64,000 nt of DNA from contig JBOEGW010000001.1 of assembly GCA_050633625.1 (NCBI GenBank), positions 1 through 64,000 of the forward strand, in the 5' to 3' direction. Source of the DNA: JBOEGW01 sp050633625. GTDB lineage: Bacteria; Pseudomonadota; Alphaproteobacteria; Rhodobacterales; Rhodobacteraceae. The notes under the pieces were generated by a model. The model was not told the origin of the DNA. It saw only the letters and a list, made by a program, of their open reading frames with translations, and made no database searches. The position numbers and the translations under genes were made by a program. Below are positions 16,747-25,875 of the stretch, in pieces; the stretch's first letter is position 1; every line of letters begins with the position of its first letter.

Positions 16747-18120
16747 ATGCGGCACAATGACAAACTCGAAGAATGGGACCGTGAGAATTTTTTTCATCCC
16801 TCAACCCACTTGGCGGATTTTGCGCGAGGGGACTTGCCACATCGGGTGATCACCGGCGGGAAAGGCGCCTATATTGAGGACCGCGATGGCAATCAAATGC
16901 TGGATGCATTCGCGGGTTTGTACTGCGTCAATGTTGGCTATGGGCGCACTGAAATCGCCAAGGCGATCGCGGATCAGGCGCAGGAGTTGGCCTATTACCA
17001 TTCCTATGTCGGGCACGGAACAACGGCTTCCATTGCGCTCGCAAAAATGGTGCTCGACCGCGCGCCTGCCCATATGTCCAAAGTGTATTTTGGTTTATCG
17101 GGATCTGACGCAAATGAGACAAACGTCAAACTGATTTGGTACTACAACAACATCCTTGGTCGGCCCCAAAAGAAGAAGATCATCTCCCGATGGCGCGGCT
17201 ATCATGGCTCTGGTTTGATGACCGGGTCGCTCACGGGGCTTTCGCTGTTTCACAACAAATTTGATCTGCCTTTGGCGCAGGTGTTGCACACGCAAGCGCC
17301 GGATTATTTTCGCCGCGCGGACCTTGGGCAATCCGAAGCCGAGTTTGTCGCCTTTTGCGTGGCGGAACTGGAAGAGATGATCGCGCGGGAAGGGGCCGAT
17401 ACGATCGCGGCATTCATTGGCGAACCGGTCTTGGGAACGGGGGGCATTACGCCACCGCCCGCCGGATATTGGCCAGCAATTCAGGCTGTGCTTGATCAGC
17501 ATGACATCTTGTTGGTGGCGGATGAGGTGGTCACGGGATTTGGCCGGTTGGGCAGTATGTTTGGCTCGGATCACTACGACATGAAGCCGGATTTGATCAC
17601 TATCGCGAAAGGGCTGACCTCGGCCTATGCACCGCTCTCCGGGTCAATCGTGTCGGACAAAATGTGGCGCGTCTTGGAGCAGGGCACCGATGAAAACGGC
17701 CCGATTGGCCATGGCTGGACCTACTCGGCCCACCCGATTGGCGCGGCCGCAGGTGTCGCGAACTTGCAGCTGATTGATGCGCTCGGACTGGTCGAAAATG
17801 CGGGCAGCACCGGCGCCTATTTGAACAAGCAAATGCGCGAGGCTTTGGCGGATCACCCGCATGTGGGCGATGTGCGCGGCGAGGGGATGCTTTGCGCTGT
17901 TGAGTTCGTGAAAGACAAGCAGAGCCGGCGCTTTTACGACCCGTCAGAAAAAATCGGACCCAAAATCGCCGCAGCCCTGTTGGACCAGGATCAGATCATC
18001 GCCCGCGCGATGCCGCAGGGGGACATTCTCGGTTTCGCCCCTCCTCTTTGCTTGACGCCGGAGGAAGCGGATCAAATCGTCACGGCGGTTGTGCGGGCGG
18101 TCAAGGCGGTGTTGGGATGA
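16747..18120 (+). CDS. class III (omega) aminotransferase
   Basis: A 457-residue PLP enzyme of the class III aminotransferase fold. Visible features are the N-terminal DAFAGLYCVNVGYG block, FGLSGSDANETNVKL for phosphate binding, SRWRGYHGSG, the LLVADEVVTGFGRLG stretch that holds the PLP-binding Asp, and the catalytic lysine in ITIAKGLTSAYAPL. Enzymes of this type act on omega-amino acids, diamines or taurine with pyruvate or 2-oxoglutarate. The gene overlaps the M24 gene by four bases and an ArgE-like gene follows, so it probably handles an amino product of those hydrolases, such as diaminobutyrate if the route is ectoine breakdown. The substrate is not certain. Confidence 0.88.
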   Translation: MRHNDKLEEWDRENFFHPSTHLADFARGDLPHRVITGGKGAYIEDRDGNQMLDAFAGLYCVNVGYGRTEIAKAIADQAQELAYYHSYVGHGTTASIALAKMVLDRAPAHMSKVYFGLSGSDANETNVKLIWYYNNILGRPQKKKIISRWRGYHGSGLMTGSLTGLSLFHNKFDLPLAQVLHTQAPDYFRRADLGQSEAEFVAFCVAELEEMIAREGADTIAAFIGEPVLGTGGITPPPAGYWPAIQAVLDQHDILLVADEVVTGFGRLGSMFGSDHYDMKPDLITIAKGLTSAYAPLSGSIVSDKMWRVLEQGTDENGPIGHGWTYSAHPIGAAAGVANLQLIDALGLVENAGSTGAYLNKQMREALADHPHVGDVRGEGMLCAVEFVKDKQSRRFYDPSEKIGPKIAAALLDQDQIIARAMPQGDILGFAPPLCLTPEEADQIVTAVVRAVKAVLG

Positions 18121-19298
18121 CTGCAAACACCCCGTTTGATCAACGCGAATACGACCGCCGACTGGCGTTGACGCGCGCCGCCATGCAAGTCGCGGGGCTG
18201 GATGCCCTTTTCGTGACCGACCCCTCCAATCAAGCTTGGCTCACCGGTTATGACGGGTGGTCGTTTTATGTCCATCAAGGGGTCATTGTGACCCATGACC
18301 ATGATCCCGTCTGGTGGGGACGGCACATGGACATGATGGGCGGGCGGCGCACCTGTTGGATGACGCATGACAACATCCTAGGCTACGGCGATCACTACGT
18401 TCAGTCCACCCAGATCCACCCAATGCAAGACCTCGCGGACGTTCTCGGCGCGCGGGGCTTGGCGCGGGCGAAAATTGGCGTGGAGATGGAGAATTATTAT
18501 TACTCCGCCAAAGCCCATGACGTGCTCAAATCATCGCTTTCAGAGGCGCAATTGTTGGATGCGACTGGGCTTGTGAACTGGCAACGGCTTGTGAAATCTG
18601 AGGCCGAAATCGCGTTCATTCGCAAGGCCGCGCGCATATCTGAGCGGGTCATGAAGGTGGCGTTGGAGCGCGCCGCGCCGGGGGTGCGAAAGAACGACTT
18701 GGTGGCGGATATTTTGCATGCTGGGATCACCGGAGTGGGCGAGGATTGGGGCGATTATCCCGCGATCGTTCCGCTCACCCCCTCCGGCCGTGATGCATCG
18801 GCGGCCCATTTGACGTGGAACGGGGAACCAATGCGCGCGGGGGAGGCGACTTTTTTTGAGCTTTCAGGCTGCTATCGTCGCTATCACGCGCCATTGTGTC
18901 GGACGATCTATTTGGGAACGCCACCCGATGAGATGAAACGATTTGAAGCGGCGCAGCTCGAAGGGATCGAGGCGGCGCTGGACGCGGCGCGCGCGGGCAA
19001 CCAGACCTGCGATATCGCCAATGCCTTCGCCGCTGTTTTGGAAAAACACCGGATCGAGCGCTCAGGCCGTGTCGGATACCCGGTGGGCCTGAGTTATCCG
19101 CCCGATTGGGGCGAGCGGACGGCCTCTTTGCGCAGCGAGGACAAGACCGTGCTTCAAGCCGGGATGGTGTTCCATTTCATGCCGGCGCTCTGGATGGACA
19201 CATGGGGGCTGGAAACAACGGAAACCATTTTGATCAAGCCCGATGGGCCAGCTGAGCCGCTTTGCAATATCGAGCGCAAATTGTTTTCAACGGGTTGA
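18117..19298 (+). CDS. M24 pita-bread hydrolase, ectoine-hydrolase-like (DoeA/EutD)
   Basis: A 393-residue protein with the two-domain architecture of creatinase/prolidase (N-terminal domain about 1-150, pita-bread domain about 160-390). The residues that bind the two metals in true M24 peptidases are not conserved: the usual DxG reads ELSG, the ITRT aspartate region reads PLCRT, and the late His region reads PVGLSYPPDWGERT. That puts it with creatinase and ectoine hydrolase. From memory, the SYPPDWGERT block is typical of DoeA/EutD. Ectoine hydrolase opens the ectoine ring to acetyl-diaminobutyrate, which an ArgE-like deacetylase could process next. The ATG at 18117 overlaps the upstream stop (ATGA). 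Confidence 0.72.
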   Translation: MTANTPFDQREYDRRLALTRAAMQVAGLDALFVTDPSNQAWLTGYDGWSFYVHQGVIVTHDHDPVWWGRHMDMMGGRRTCWMTHDNILGYGDHYVQSTQIHPMQDLADVLGARGLARAKIGVEMENYYYSAKAHDVLKSSLSEAQLLDATGLVNWQRLVKSEAEIAFIRKAARISERVMKVALERAAPGVRKNDLVADILHAGITGVGEDWGDYPAIVPLTPSGRDASAAHLTWNGEPMRAGEATFFELSGCYRRYHAPLCRTIYLGTPPDEMKRFEAAQLEGIEAALDAARAGNQTCDIANAFAAVLEKHRIERSGRVGYPVGLSYPPDWGERTASLRSEDKTVLQAGMVFHFMPALWMDTWGLETTETILIKPDGPAEPLCNIERKLFSTG

Positions 19299-19302
19299 GG
19301 CC

Positions 19303-20478
19303 ATGATTGAAAAGACCATCGAAATCCTGAGCGACCTGATCGCCTTCCCAACAGTCTCCTCTGACAGCAACCTTGAGATGATCGACTATCTGGCGGCCCA
19401 TCTTTCGGACAGCGGCGCGCAGGTTCAGGTTCTGGCCGATCCAAGCGGCACCAAGGCCAACCTTTTTGCCACATTCGGACCCAAAAGAGATGGCGGGATC
19501 GTTCTGTCAGGTCACAGTGATGTGGTGCCCGTCACCGATCAAGATTGGGCCTTTGATCCCTTCAAAATGACTCAGCATGAGGGGCGTCTTTTTGGGCGAG
19601 GCAGCTGCGACATGAAGGGGTTTATTTCGGCAACCCTCGCCATGGCACCCGTATTCGCGCAAGCGGTGCGCGATCGACCTTTGCACTTCGCCTTTACCTA
19701 TGACGAGGAAGTTGGCTGCCTTGGGGCGCGCCATCTTGTCGAGTCACTTCAGGACATGGGCTTTCGGCCAAGTGTGGCGATTATCGGTGAGCCAACCGAA
19801 ATGCGGATCATCGAAGGACACAAAGGGTGCCACGAATACACAACGCGGTTTCAGGGGATGGAAGGGCACGGATCGGCCCCGGATTTGGGCGTGAATGCTG
19901 TAGAATACGCATCGCGATATGTCGCCTACCTTCTTGAATTAAAAGATCAATTGCGCACAATGGCACCCTCGGATAGCCCGTTTGTGCCGCCATGGAGCAC
20001 GTTGAATGTTGGTGCGTTCAACGGCGGCGCCGCACATAACGTCATTGCGCCCAAGGCCCAGGTCGATTGGGAGATGCGGCCGGTTCATGAGAGCGATACG
20101 CAGTTCGTCAAATCCCATCTCCAAACCTATTGCCACACTGTCTTGCTTCCCAAAATGCAGGCCGTGTATCCAGAGGCCTCCATTCGCACCGAAGTCGTTG
20201 GTGAGGTGGAGGGGCTGGTGCCCACCTTGGAAAATGAAGCGCGCGACATCCTAACCCAACTGACCGGTGCGAACACCACAGGGGTTGTGCCATTTGGCAC
20301 CGAGGCGGGGATTTTTCAGACCTTCGGCATGGATGTGGTAATCTGCGGTCCCGGCTCCATTGAACAGGCCCATAAGGCCGATGAGTTTGTGAGCCTTGAT
20401 CAGCTTGAGCAATGCCTTGCGATGTTGCAAAATCTCGCGCTCAAACTGCAAGAGGGCGCACCGGTCGCGCGCACCTAA
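19303..20478 (+). CDS. M20 deacylase, acetylornithine-deacetylase-like
   Basis: A 391-residue zinc hydrolase of the M20/ArgE family (E. coli ArgE is 383). Motifs are LSGHSDVVPVTD (metal His and Asp), FGRGSCDMKGF, YDEEVGCLGA (catalytic Glu-Glu) and the late IICGPGS-like VVICGPGSIEQAHKADE. It removes an N-acyl group from an amino acid. In this operon it may deacetylate acetyl-diaminobutyrate or act in arginine metabolism; the sequence does not decide. The start at 19303 lies four bases after the upstream stop. Its last four bases overlap the end of the convergent tadC. Confidence 0.85.
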   Translation: MIEKTIEILSDLIAFPTVSSDSNLEMIDYLAAHLSDSGAQVQVLADPSGTKANLFATFGPKRDGGIVLSGHSDVVPVTDQDWAFDPFKMTQHEGRLFGRGSCDMKGFISATLAMAPVFAQAVRDRPLHFAFTYDEEVGCLGARHLVESLQDMGFRPSVAIIGEPTEMRIIEGHKGCHEYTTRFQGMEGHGSAPDLGVNAVEYASRYVAYLLELKDQLRTMAPSDSPFVPPWSTLNVGAFNGGAAHNVIAPKAQVDWEMRPVHESDTQFVKSHLQTYCHTVLLPKMQAVYPEASIRTEVVGEVEGLVPTLENEARDILTQLTGANTTGVVPFGTEAGIFQTFGMDVVICGPGSIEQAHKADEFVSLDQLEQCLAMLQNLALKLQEGAPVART

Positions 20479-21464
20479 TACATCGACATATAGCGAATGA
20501 TGATCGGTGTCAGGGTGATGAGAAACAACGCCGGAAGCATCAGGATCGACATGACTCCCGACATTTGGACCGGCAACTTGTTTGCTTTTTCCTGCGCCGA
20601 CAGCTCGCGCATATGCCGCATCTCCGCCGCATAGGTCATCAGGGATGCCGTCAGGCTGGTGCCAAATTGCATCGATTGAACAATCACAAGCGCGAAGGAT
20701 TTGGCTTCATCAATGCCCATGCGCTCGGCCATATCAAACATCGCGGCCTCACGGTCACGCCCGGCTTGAACTTCCATTTGAAGCACGAGAAATTCATACG
20801 CCACCTCTGGCGCAACCCGGCCAAGCTCGTCGCCCACCCGCGCCACCGCCGCATCAAACCCAAGCCCCGCTTCAATCGAAATTTGCACCAAGTCGAGCGC
20901 ATTCGGAAAGGCCGCGCGAATGGCGTTTTGGCGCTTCTTGATCTGGCCCTTGAGCCAATACCCAGGCCCCCAAAACCCAATCGCCGCGCCCACCGCGATG
21001 ATCTGAAAGATGCGCAAAGTCGGCGTCTCGATCACCCGTTCCACGAGGCTCGGCGGCAAAGCTCCCGCCTTGGCAGCCCCCACAGTCACGATCACGAGAA
21101 ACGGGATCACAAGCGCCAACATGAGCCGGATAAGAAAGAACAGTTCCACCGCATCCGCGCGCTTGAACCCGATTTTCTCCAGTTGAAACCGGATTTGCGC
21201 CCGCTCGCTCGCATCCTCTGGCACCAGCGCCTTTTTCCATCCGCTCGGCGCCTGCTCAAGCCCTTTGCTCAATCCAAGCTCTTGGCGCATGTCCGTCATG
21301 TCGCCGCGCAGCGCGCGCAGGCGTGCCGCTTTCCGGTCGCGGTACGCCACAAGCCCCCCCGCGCCAAGCAACAAAAACAAAGCCGCCGCGCCCACAAGCA
21401 AAAGGATCAACCGGCTAGGATCGGTAAGCGCAGCAGCGTCTAAGGGATCGAAGATATCATCCAT
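20475..21464 (-). CDS. tadC: tad pilus inner-membrane platform protein TadC
   Basis: A 329-residue type II secretion F-domain protein with an N-terminal membrane helix, a cytoplasmic region (ALDLVQISIEAGLGFDAAVARV, in the T2SF domain) and C-terminal membrane helices. With TadB it forms the membrane platform driven by the ATPase CpaF. The ATG at 21464 is chosen because TGAGG lies just upstream; a TTG at 21476 is the alternative. It is last gene of the minus-strand tad operon. Confidence 0.9.
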   Translation of the reverse strand: MDDIFDPLDAAALTDPSRLILLLVGAAALFLLLGAGGLVAYRDRKAARLRALRGDMTDMRQELGLSKGLEQAPSGWKKALVPEDASERAQIRFQLEKIGFKRADAVELFFLIRLMLALVIPFLVIVTVGAAKAGALPPSLVERVIETPTLRIFQIIAVGAAIGFWGPGYWLKGQIKKRQNAIRAAFPNALDLVQISIEAGLGFDAAVARVGDELGRVAPEVAYEFLVLQMEVQAGRDREAAMFDMAERMGIDEAKSFALVIVQSMQFGTSLTASLMTYAAEMRHMRELSAQEKANKLPVQMSGVMSILMLPALFLITLTPIIIRYMSMY

Positions 21465-21472
21465 GATGAGCC

Positions 21473-22429
21473 TCAATAGGTGAACGAGACGAGCTTGCGC
21501 AGGGCGAGAAAATTCCCGACGACAAGGGCGACAATTGTATAGGCGATTGGCATGTAAAGCGGGTCATCAGACACTGCCCCGTAATAGCTGGGCGCCGACA
21601 AAGAAGTCGCGCCATAGATTGCCACCGGAAGGGCCGAAAGCACATAAGCAGAAATACGTCCTTCTGAGGAAATCGCGCGAATGCGGCGGCGCATCACGAT
21701 GCGATCACGCACGACATTGGATAAAGTCTCAAGGATCTGAGCGAGATTTCCGCCGGTGCCGTGCTGGATGCGGATCGCGACAGCCAGATACTCCACGTCC
21801 TCCTGACCAATCCGATGCGCCATATCGCTGAAGGCTTCTGTCAGGTACTCGCCATGGCTGATCTGATCCGCAAGGATACGAAACTCGGCGCCAATCGGGT
21901 CTTGCATGGTGCGCGCGACATTGTTGATCGTCGTGTTGACCGGATGCCCCACACGCAGGCCACGCATGATCAAATCAAGGGCATCAGGGAGCTGTTTGGT
22001 AAAGGCGTCGACCTTCTTTTTGTAGCGCGCATTCAAAATACCGCGTGTTGTCAGAACCGCCGTTGCGCCCCCCAGAACCACAGCCACAACACCATGCGCG
22101 AAAGCGCTGAAAACCAAGGCGAGGATCACCGCGAGCGCCACCGTGCTCAACATCAGTTGGCGTTTGTAGTCTCCCAAATCGGCGCGTTCCGCCAAGAGGG
22201 TCAACCCATCCAGAAAGGGCAGGCGGCTCGCGCGTTTCGCCGTCGCTTGTTTGTGGACATTGGCCAAAGCTATGTCTTGCAGCTTCTCGCCTTGCAACGC
22301 GCGCATCCGGCGAAGTTTGGCTTTGTCCTGCGCGTTCTCCGGGGCGAAAACCAAGCGCAAAGCAAAACTGCCAATCATCAACGCACTCAGCGCAGAAAGA
22401 CCCAAGAAGCTTGTGAGGCTGACATCCAT
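21473..22429 (-). CDS. tadB: tad pilus inner-membrane platform protein TadB
   Basis: A 318-residue T2SF-domain protein, with membrane helices near the N-terminus, around residues 90-130, and at the C-terminus. The LPDALDLIMRGLRVGHPV stretch starts the F domain. The start overlaps the cpaF stop by one base (TGATG), so ATPase and platform are made together. Confidence 0.9.
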   Translation of the reverse strand: MDVSLTSFLGLSALSALMIGSFALRLVFAPENAQDKAKLRRMRALQGEKLQDIALANVHKQATAKRASRLPFLDGLTLLAERADLGDYKRQLMLSTVALAVILALVFSAFAHGVVAVVLGGATAVLTTRGILNARYKKKVDAFTKQLPDALDLIMRGLRVGHPVNTTINNVARTMQDPIGAEFRILADQISHGEYLTEAFSDMAHRIGQEDVEYLAVAIRIQHGTGGNLAQILETLSNVVRDRIVMRRRIRAISSEGRISAYVLSALPVAIYGATSLSAPSYYGAVSDDPLYMPIAYTIVALVVGNFLALRKLVSFTY

Positions 22430-23934
22430 CACACGGCCTCCCAATCGGCTTTTTTGAAGGCATCAAGCCCAACATGCGCGCCAGAATCCACCAAGGCCTC
22501 AAAGCACTTGGGGCGCACGCCCGTGGCCATCAAACGGCCTTTGACGTTGCCTTCTTCATCCACGCCCATTTTCTTGAAAAGGAAAATGTCCTGCATCATG
22601 ACGGTGTCACCTTCCAGCCCGACGATTTCCGAAATGCTCATCACTTTGCGTCGACCATCAGACAGACGGTTGAGTTGCACAACCAGCTGTAGCCCCGCCG
22701 CGATTTGCGAGCGCACTGCCTGCAAAGGGAAGTCGCCGCCAATCATCGTGACCATCTGTTCCAAACGGCTCACAGCATCCCGCGCCGTGTTCGCGTGGAT
22801 GGTGGTCATCGACCCGTCATGGCCGGTGTTCATCGCTTGCAACATGTCAAAGGCCTCATTGCCGCGCACCTCGCCCACCATGATCCGGTCCGGGCGCATG
22901 CGCAGCGCGTTGACGAGCAAATCACGTTGGGTAATACGCCCCTGGCCTTCGGCATTGGAGGGGCGTGTTTCCAGGCGCACAACATGCTCTTGTTGCAGCT
23001 GCAATTCGGCGGCGTCTTCAATCGTGACCATCCGGTGGCGCGGGTCGATGAAGGCCGACATCGCGTTCAACATAGTTGTCTTGCCCGACCCGGTCCCCCC
23101 CGAAATGAGTGCATTCATCCGGCCCTTTACCGCAGCTTCCAAAAACTGCGCAGCAGGCCGGGTGATCGCGCCATATTCCAACAGTTTTTCCATGCTCAAA
23201 GGGGTCTTTGAGAATTTCCGTATTGACAAACTCGGCCCATCAATTGCGCAGGGGCGAATGATCGCATTGACCCGGCTCCCGTCGGCCAAACGCGCATCGA
23301 CCCAAGGTTGGCTCTCATCAATGCGCCGGCCAATTGTGGAAACAATCTTGTCGATGATCCGCAGCAAATGCCGTTCGTCCTGAAAGCGCACATCCGAGCG
23401 TTCCAGAATACCGCCCCGTTCGATGAAAACGTGATCAATGCCGTTGACCAAAATATCGCTGATGCTTGGGTCCGCGAGCAAAGGCTCAAGCGGTCCAAGC
23501 CCAAGCACCTCATGCATCAACTCATCCAGAAGCGCCTGAAACGCATGCGAAGGCATCAACTTGCCTTTTGTTTGCAGATGCTTGGCCGAAAGCGCCGACA
23601 CTTCGCGCCGCAAATCTTCAGGGCTGACTTTGTCGAGCATTGTCAAATTGAGCTGGTCCAATAGCAATTGGTGCAACTCGATTTTCAGTGCGGTTTGTGT
23701 CGCGTTTTGCGGCACCGATGGTGCGCTGCGTTGATTGGGTTGCGCCACCGGTGCGCGCAGGGCGGATGCGGGCGTAGGCGCGGCGACGGCTGTTGGAGCA
23801 GAGGGGGCAGGGCGCTCAGAGCGCGCAGAAAACGCAAAACCCGCAGCACTCTCTTGGCGCTGGGCGGGCGCAGGACTGCTCGCTTGGCCAACGGGCTGCG
23901 CACCTTGAACGGGTTTGTTGAACTCACTAAACAT
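22429..23934 (-). CDS. cpaF: tad pilus assembly ATPase CpaF/TadA
   Basis: A 501-residue secretion ATPase of the VirB11/CpaF group. A long Ala/Pro-rich N-terminal region (about 1-85) precedes the conserved part. Walker A is SGGTGSGKTTMLNAM (about 288-302), with the Asp box EDAAELQLQQ and Walker B-like MRPDRIMVGEVRG further on, then the His box TGHDGSMTTIHANT. It powers Flp pilin polymerisation at the inner membrane. It is followed tightly by tadB. Confidence 0.95.
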   Translation of the reverse strand: MFSEFNKPVQGAQPVGQASSPAPAQRQESAAGFAFSARSERPAPSAPTAVAAPTPASALRAPVAQPNQRSAPSVPQNATQTALKIELHQLLLDQLNLTMLDKVSPEDLRREVSALSAKHLQTKGKLMPSHAFQALLDELMHEVLGLGPLEPLLADPSISDILVNGIDHVFIERGGILERSDVRFQDERHLLRIIDKIVSTIGRRIDESQPWVDARLADGSRVNAIIRPCAIDGPSLSIRKFSKTPLSMEKLLEYGAITRPAAQFLEAAVKGRMNALISGGTGSGKTTMLNAMSAFIDPRHRMVTIEDAAELQLQQEHVVRLETRPSNAEGQGRITQRDLLVNALRMRPDRIMVGEVRGNEAFDMLQAMNTGHDGSMTTIHANTARDAVSRLEQMVTMIGGDFPLQAVRSQIAAGLQLVVQLNRLSDGRRKVMSISEIVGLEGDTVMMQDIFLFKKMGVDEEGNVKGRLMATGVRPKCFEALVDSGAHVGLDAFKKADWEAV

Positions 23935-23937
23935 CGC

Positions 23938-25239
23938 TTATGCCTCCTCGCCTGCGCGGGGCGTTTGCGCGGGAAAAACAGCCTCCGTGAGCGCCTTTAA
24001 GGGTTTGGCCAAAGCCGAGCGTTTCGCCCCCACACTTAGAGGAACGCCCATGTCAATGGCGCGGCGCGCCACCTTTGCACAATCGGGAATCCAATGGTCC
24101 AGCGGGCGGCCAATCAAATCGGCAGCTTCACGATGCGCGGCGGATTGCATCATCGGGCGTTTCTCGAAATTGATCACGGTCTTGATCGGCAGGGTGACAT
24201 GTTCCTGGCTGATCAAATCAATCATCCGCTTGCTGCGCTTGAGCGAGGGCAATGACATATCGCTTACCAAAACCACGTTTGTCGCGCTTTCCAGAACCGG
24301 GGAGGTCCAGTCCACAATCGCCTGCGGCATATCAATGATGATGTGATCATAGCGGGCTTTGAGGGCGTCAATCAGCGAAACCACCATGTCCGGGGTGAGC
24401 GCTGTCAATGGCGCAAACACATCCGGCGCCGTCAGGACATCAAGTCCGCTGTCATGGCGCTGCATCACGCTGTCCAAGAAGGCCGCATCCGCCGCGATTT
24501 CACCCTTAATGAAGCGGGTCATCTGGGCGCTGTCTTGCAGGTCCAAAGCCAGGGAAATCACGCCGTTTTGCAGGTCGAGGTCAATCAGTGCTGTGCGGCT
24601 ATAGGGGCTGTCTTGCGCGCAGTTGATCGCCATATTGACGGCCAAAGTCGTCGCGCCCGCACCGCCTCGTGCTCGCAGGAAAACGGCGGTTTGAACAGCT
24701 TGATCGTTATGCGATGCTGGCTGTGCAATGGGCATTGGTGTGTCTTGCATGACATGAATAGGGGCAGGATCCGCCTGCGCAATTATAGCTGCTTCAATGG
24801 GGGCTGGCTGCGGTGCAGACACGGGTTTCACAGTCACCAAGTCCTGTACGCCCGCCTCCAAGTAGCGCTGCACAGTTGTTTCGCTTACGGGCGTTTGCGA
24901 AATCGCTATACATCCCATGGACGGGCGGCAAAGCGCTTTGAGTTGGCGTACGGCGCGCAGGTCATCGCGCTCCAAAACCGCCTCAAACACCACGAAATCC
25001 GCAGCGCGCCAATCCACTGTGCTCTGTGCCAACGCCTGCGCAAGGGTGCCCGCAAACATCTCGCCCGCCACCTCTGGGTCAAGCGCCATTTCCCGTTGCA
25101 TCACTTGCCCGAGTTCTGGCGTGCTGGCGATCAAGATCACCTGCGCGGTTTGCGACGCGCGCGGCGTTGTGAGTTCTGGCGGTTCAACCGCGACCGCTTG
25201 CGACACCATTTCTTCAAGGCGGGCTTCATGGATACTCAT
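23938..25239 (-). CDS. cpaE: tad pilus localisation ATPase, CpaE/TadZ-like
   Basis: A 433-residue protein with an N-terminal receiver-like domain that has lost phosphorylation residues, a Pro/Ala linker, and a ParA/MinD-like ATPase domain. The deviant Walker A reads RARGGAGATTLAVNM, so the usual signature lysine (KGG) is replaced by arginine. The DMPQAIVDWTSPVLESA region corresponds to Walker B and beyond. CpaE/TadZ places the pilus machine at the pole. The ATG at 25239 follows AGGA; a TTG at 25245 is the alternative. Confidence 0.85.
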   Translation of the reverse strand: MSIHEARLEEMVSQAVAVEPPELTTPRASQTAQVILIASTPELGQVMQREMALDPEVAGEMFAGTLAQALAQSTVDWRAADFVVFEAVLERDDLRAVRQLKALCRPSMGCIAISQTPVSETTVQRYLEAGVQDLVTVKPVSAPQPAPIEAAIIAQADPAPIHVMQDTPMPIAQPASHNDQAVQTAVFLRARGGAGATTLAVNMAINCAQDSPYSRTALIDLDLQNGVISLALDLQDSAQMTRFIKGEIAADAAFLDSVMQRHDSGLDVLTAPDVFAPLTALTPDMVVSLIDALKARYDHIIIDMPQAIVDWTSPVLESATNVVLVSDMSLPSLKRSKRMIDLISQEHVTLPIKTVINFEKRPMMQSAAHREAADLIGRPLDHWIPDCAKVARRAIDMGVPLSVGAKRSALAKPLKALTEAVFPAQTPRAGEEA

Positions 25240-25248
25240 ATTCAAGTC

Positions 25249-25875
25249 CTATTCTAAGTCTTCGGCGGGCAGGGTGGCGCTCAGGGAGGCAAACACGAAA
25301 CTCGCCCCCAAGTCGTCGGTTTCCTGCGCACCGGCGAGGCCCGCAAGAGCCCCCAATGGTGAGATGAAATCAAAGGTCAGATCGTCCAAACCAACAGTCA
25401 CAATCGGCGCATAGGGCGCCCCCACGCGATTGATGTTCGGGTCATATTCATAGGTGAACCGCAGGTTGGCGGGGGTGGCATTATTGGGAAGCAAGGCCGA
25501 TACGCGCGCCCAAACCGCCGCCACGGTTTCATTGCTCAAATCCCCGGTGCAGCTCACTTCACCCGGATCACGACACAGGTTGTCGCGCGCGGTGCAAAGG
25601 GTGCCGTTTGGCAGATCAACATAGAGCGTCCCGATGAGTGAGCGTTGGTTCACAGCCGAAACATCGGGGCAAGCAGGGCTGCGCACGGTTGCCATACGCA
25701 CCGCCGTTTCTGTCGCCTTATCCGCCCAGACATGGGTGAAGCCGAGGCGCGCGAAATCAATGATCCCAAAGACCAGGAACAACAAAATCCCCAGCACCAT
25801 CGCAAACTCAACAAGCGTCGCTCCGTCTTCGTCCTGCACGAATGCACCAAGAGTGTTGAAACGCGCGCCGCTCAT
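25249..25875 (-). CDS. TadE/TadF-like minor pseudopilin
   Basis: A 208-residue protein with the TadE pattern DEDGATLVEFAMVLGILLFLVFGIIDFAR near the N-terminus (residues about 15-43), where the prepilin peptidase would act before the hydrophobic helix. Cysteines at about 68, 95, 100 and 107 could form periplasmic disulfides. The second TadE-like gene overlaps its start by four bases. Confidence 0.82.
   Translation of the reverse strand: MSGARFNTLGAFVQDEDGATLVEFAMVLGILLFLVFGIIDFARLGFTHVWADKATETAVRMATVRSPACPDVSAVNQRSLIGTLYVDLPNGTLCTARDNLCRDPGEVSCTGDLSNETVAAVWARVSALLPNNATPANLRFTYEYDPNINRVGAPYAPIVTVGLDDLTFDFISPLGALAGLAGAQETDDLGASFVFASLSATLPAEDLE

Noticed and set aside
20412..21443. 343-codon plus-strand frame opposite tadC
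   Set aside because: It is a shadow of tadC: His/Arg/Gln-rich with no domains, and tadC is well supported.
21761..23383. 540-codon plus-strand frame opposite tadB and cpaF
   Set aside because: Antisense to two clear tad genes, with low-complexity composition and no motif.
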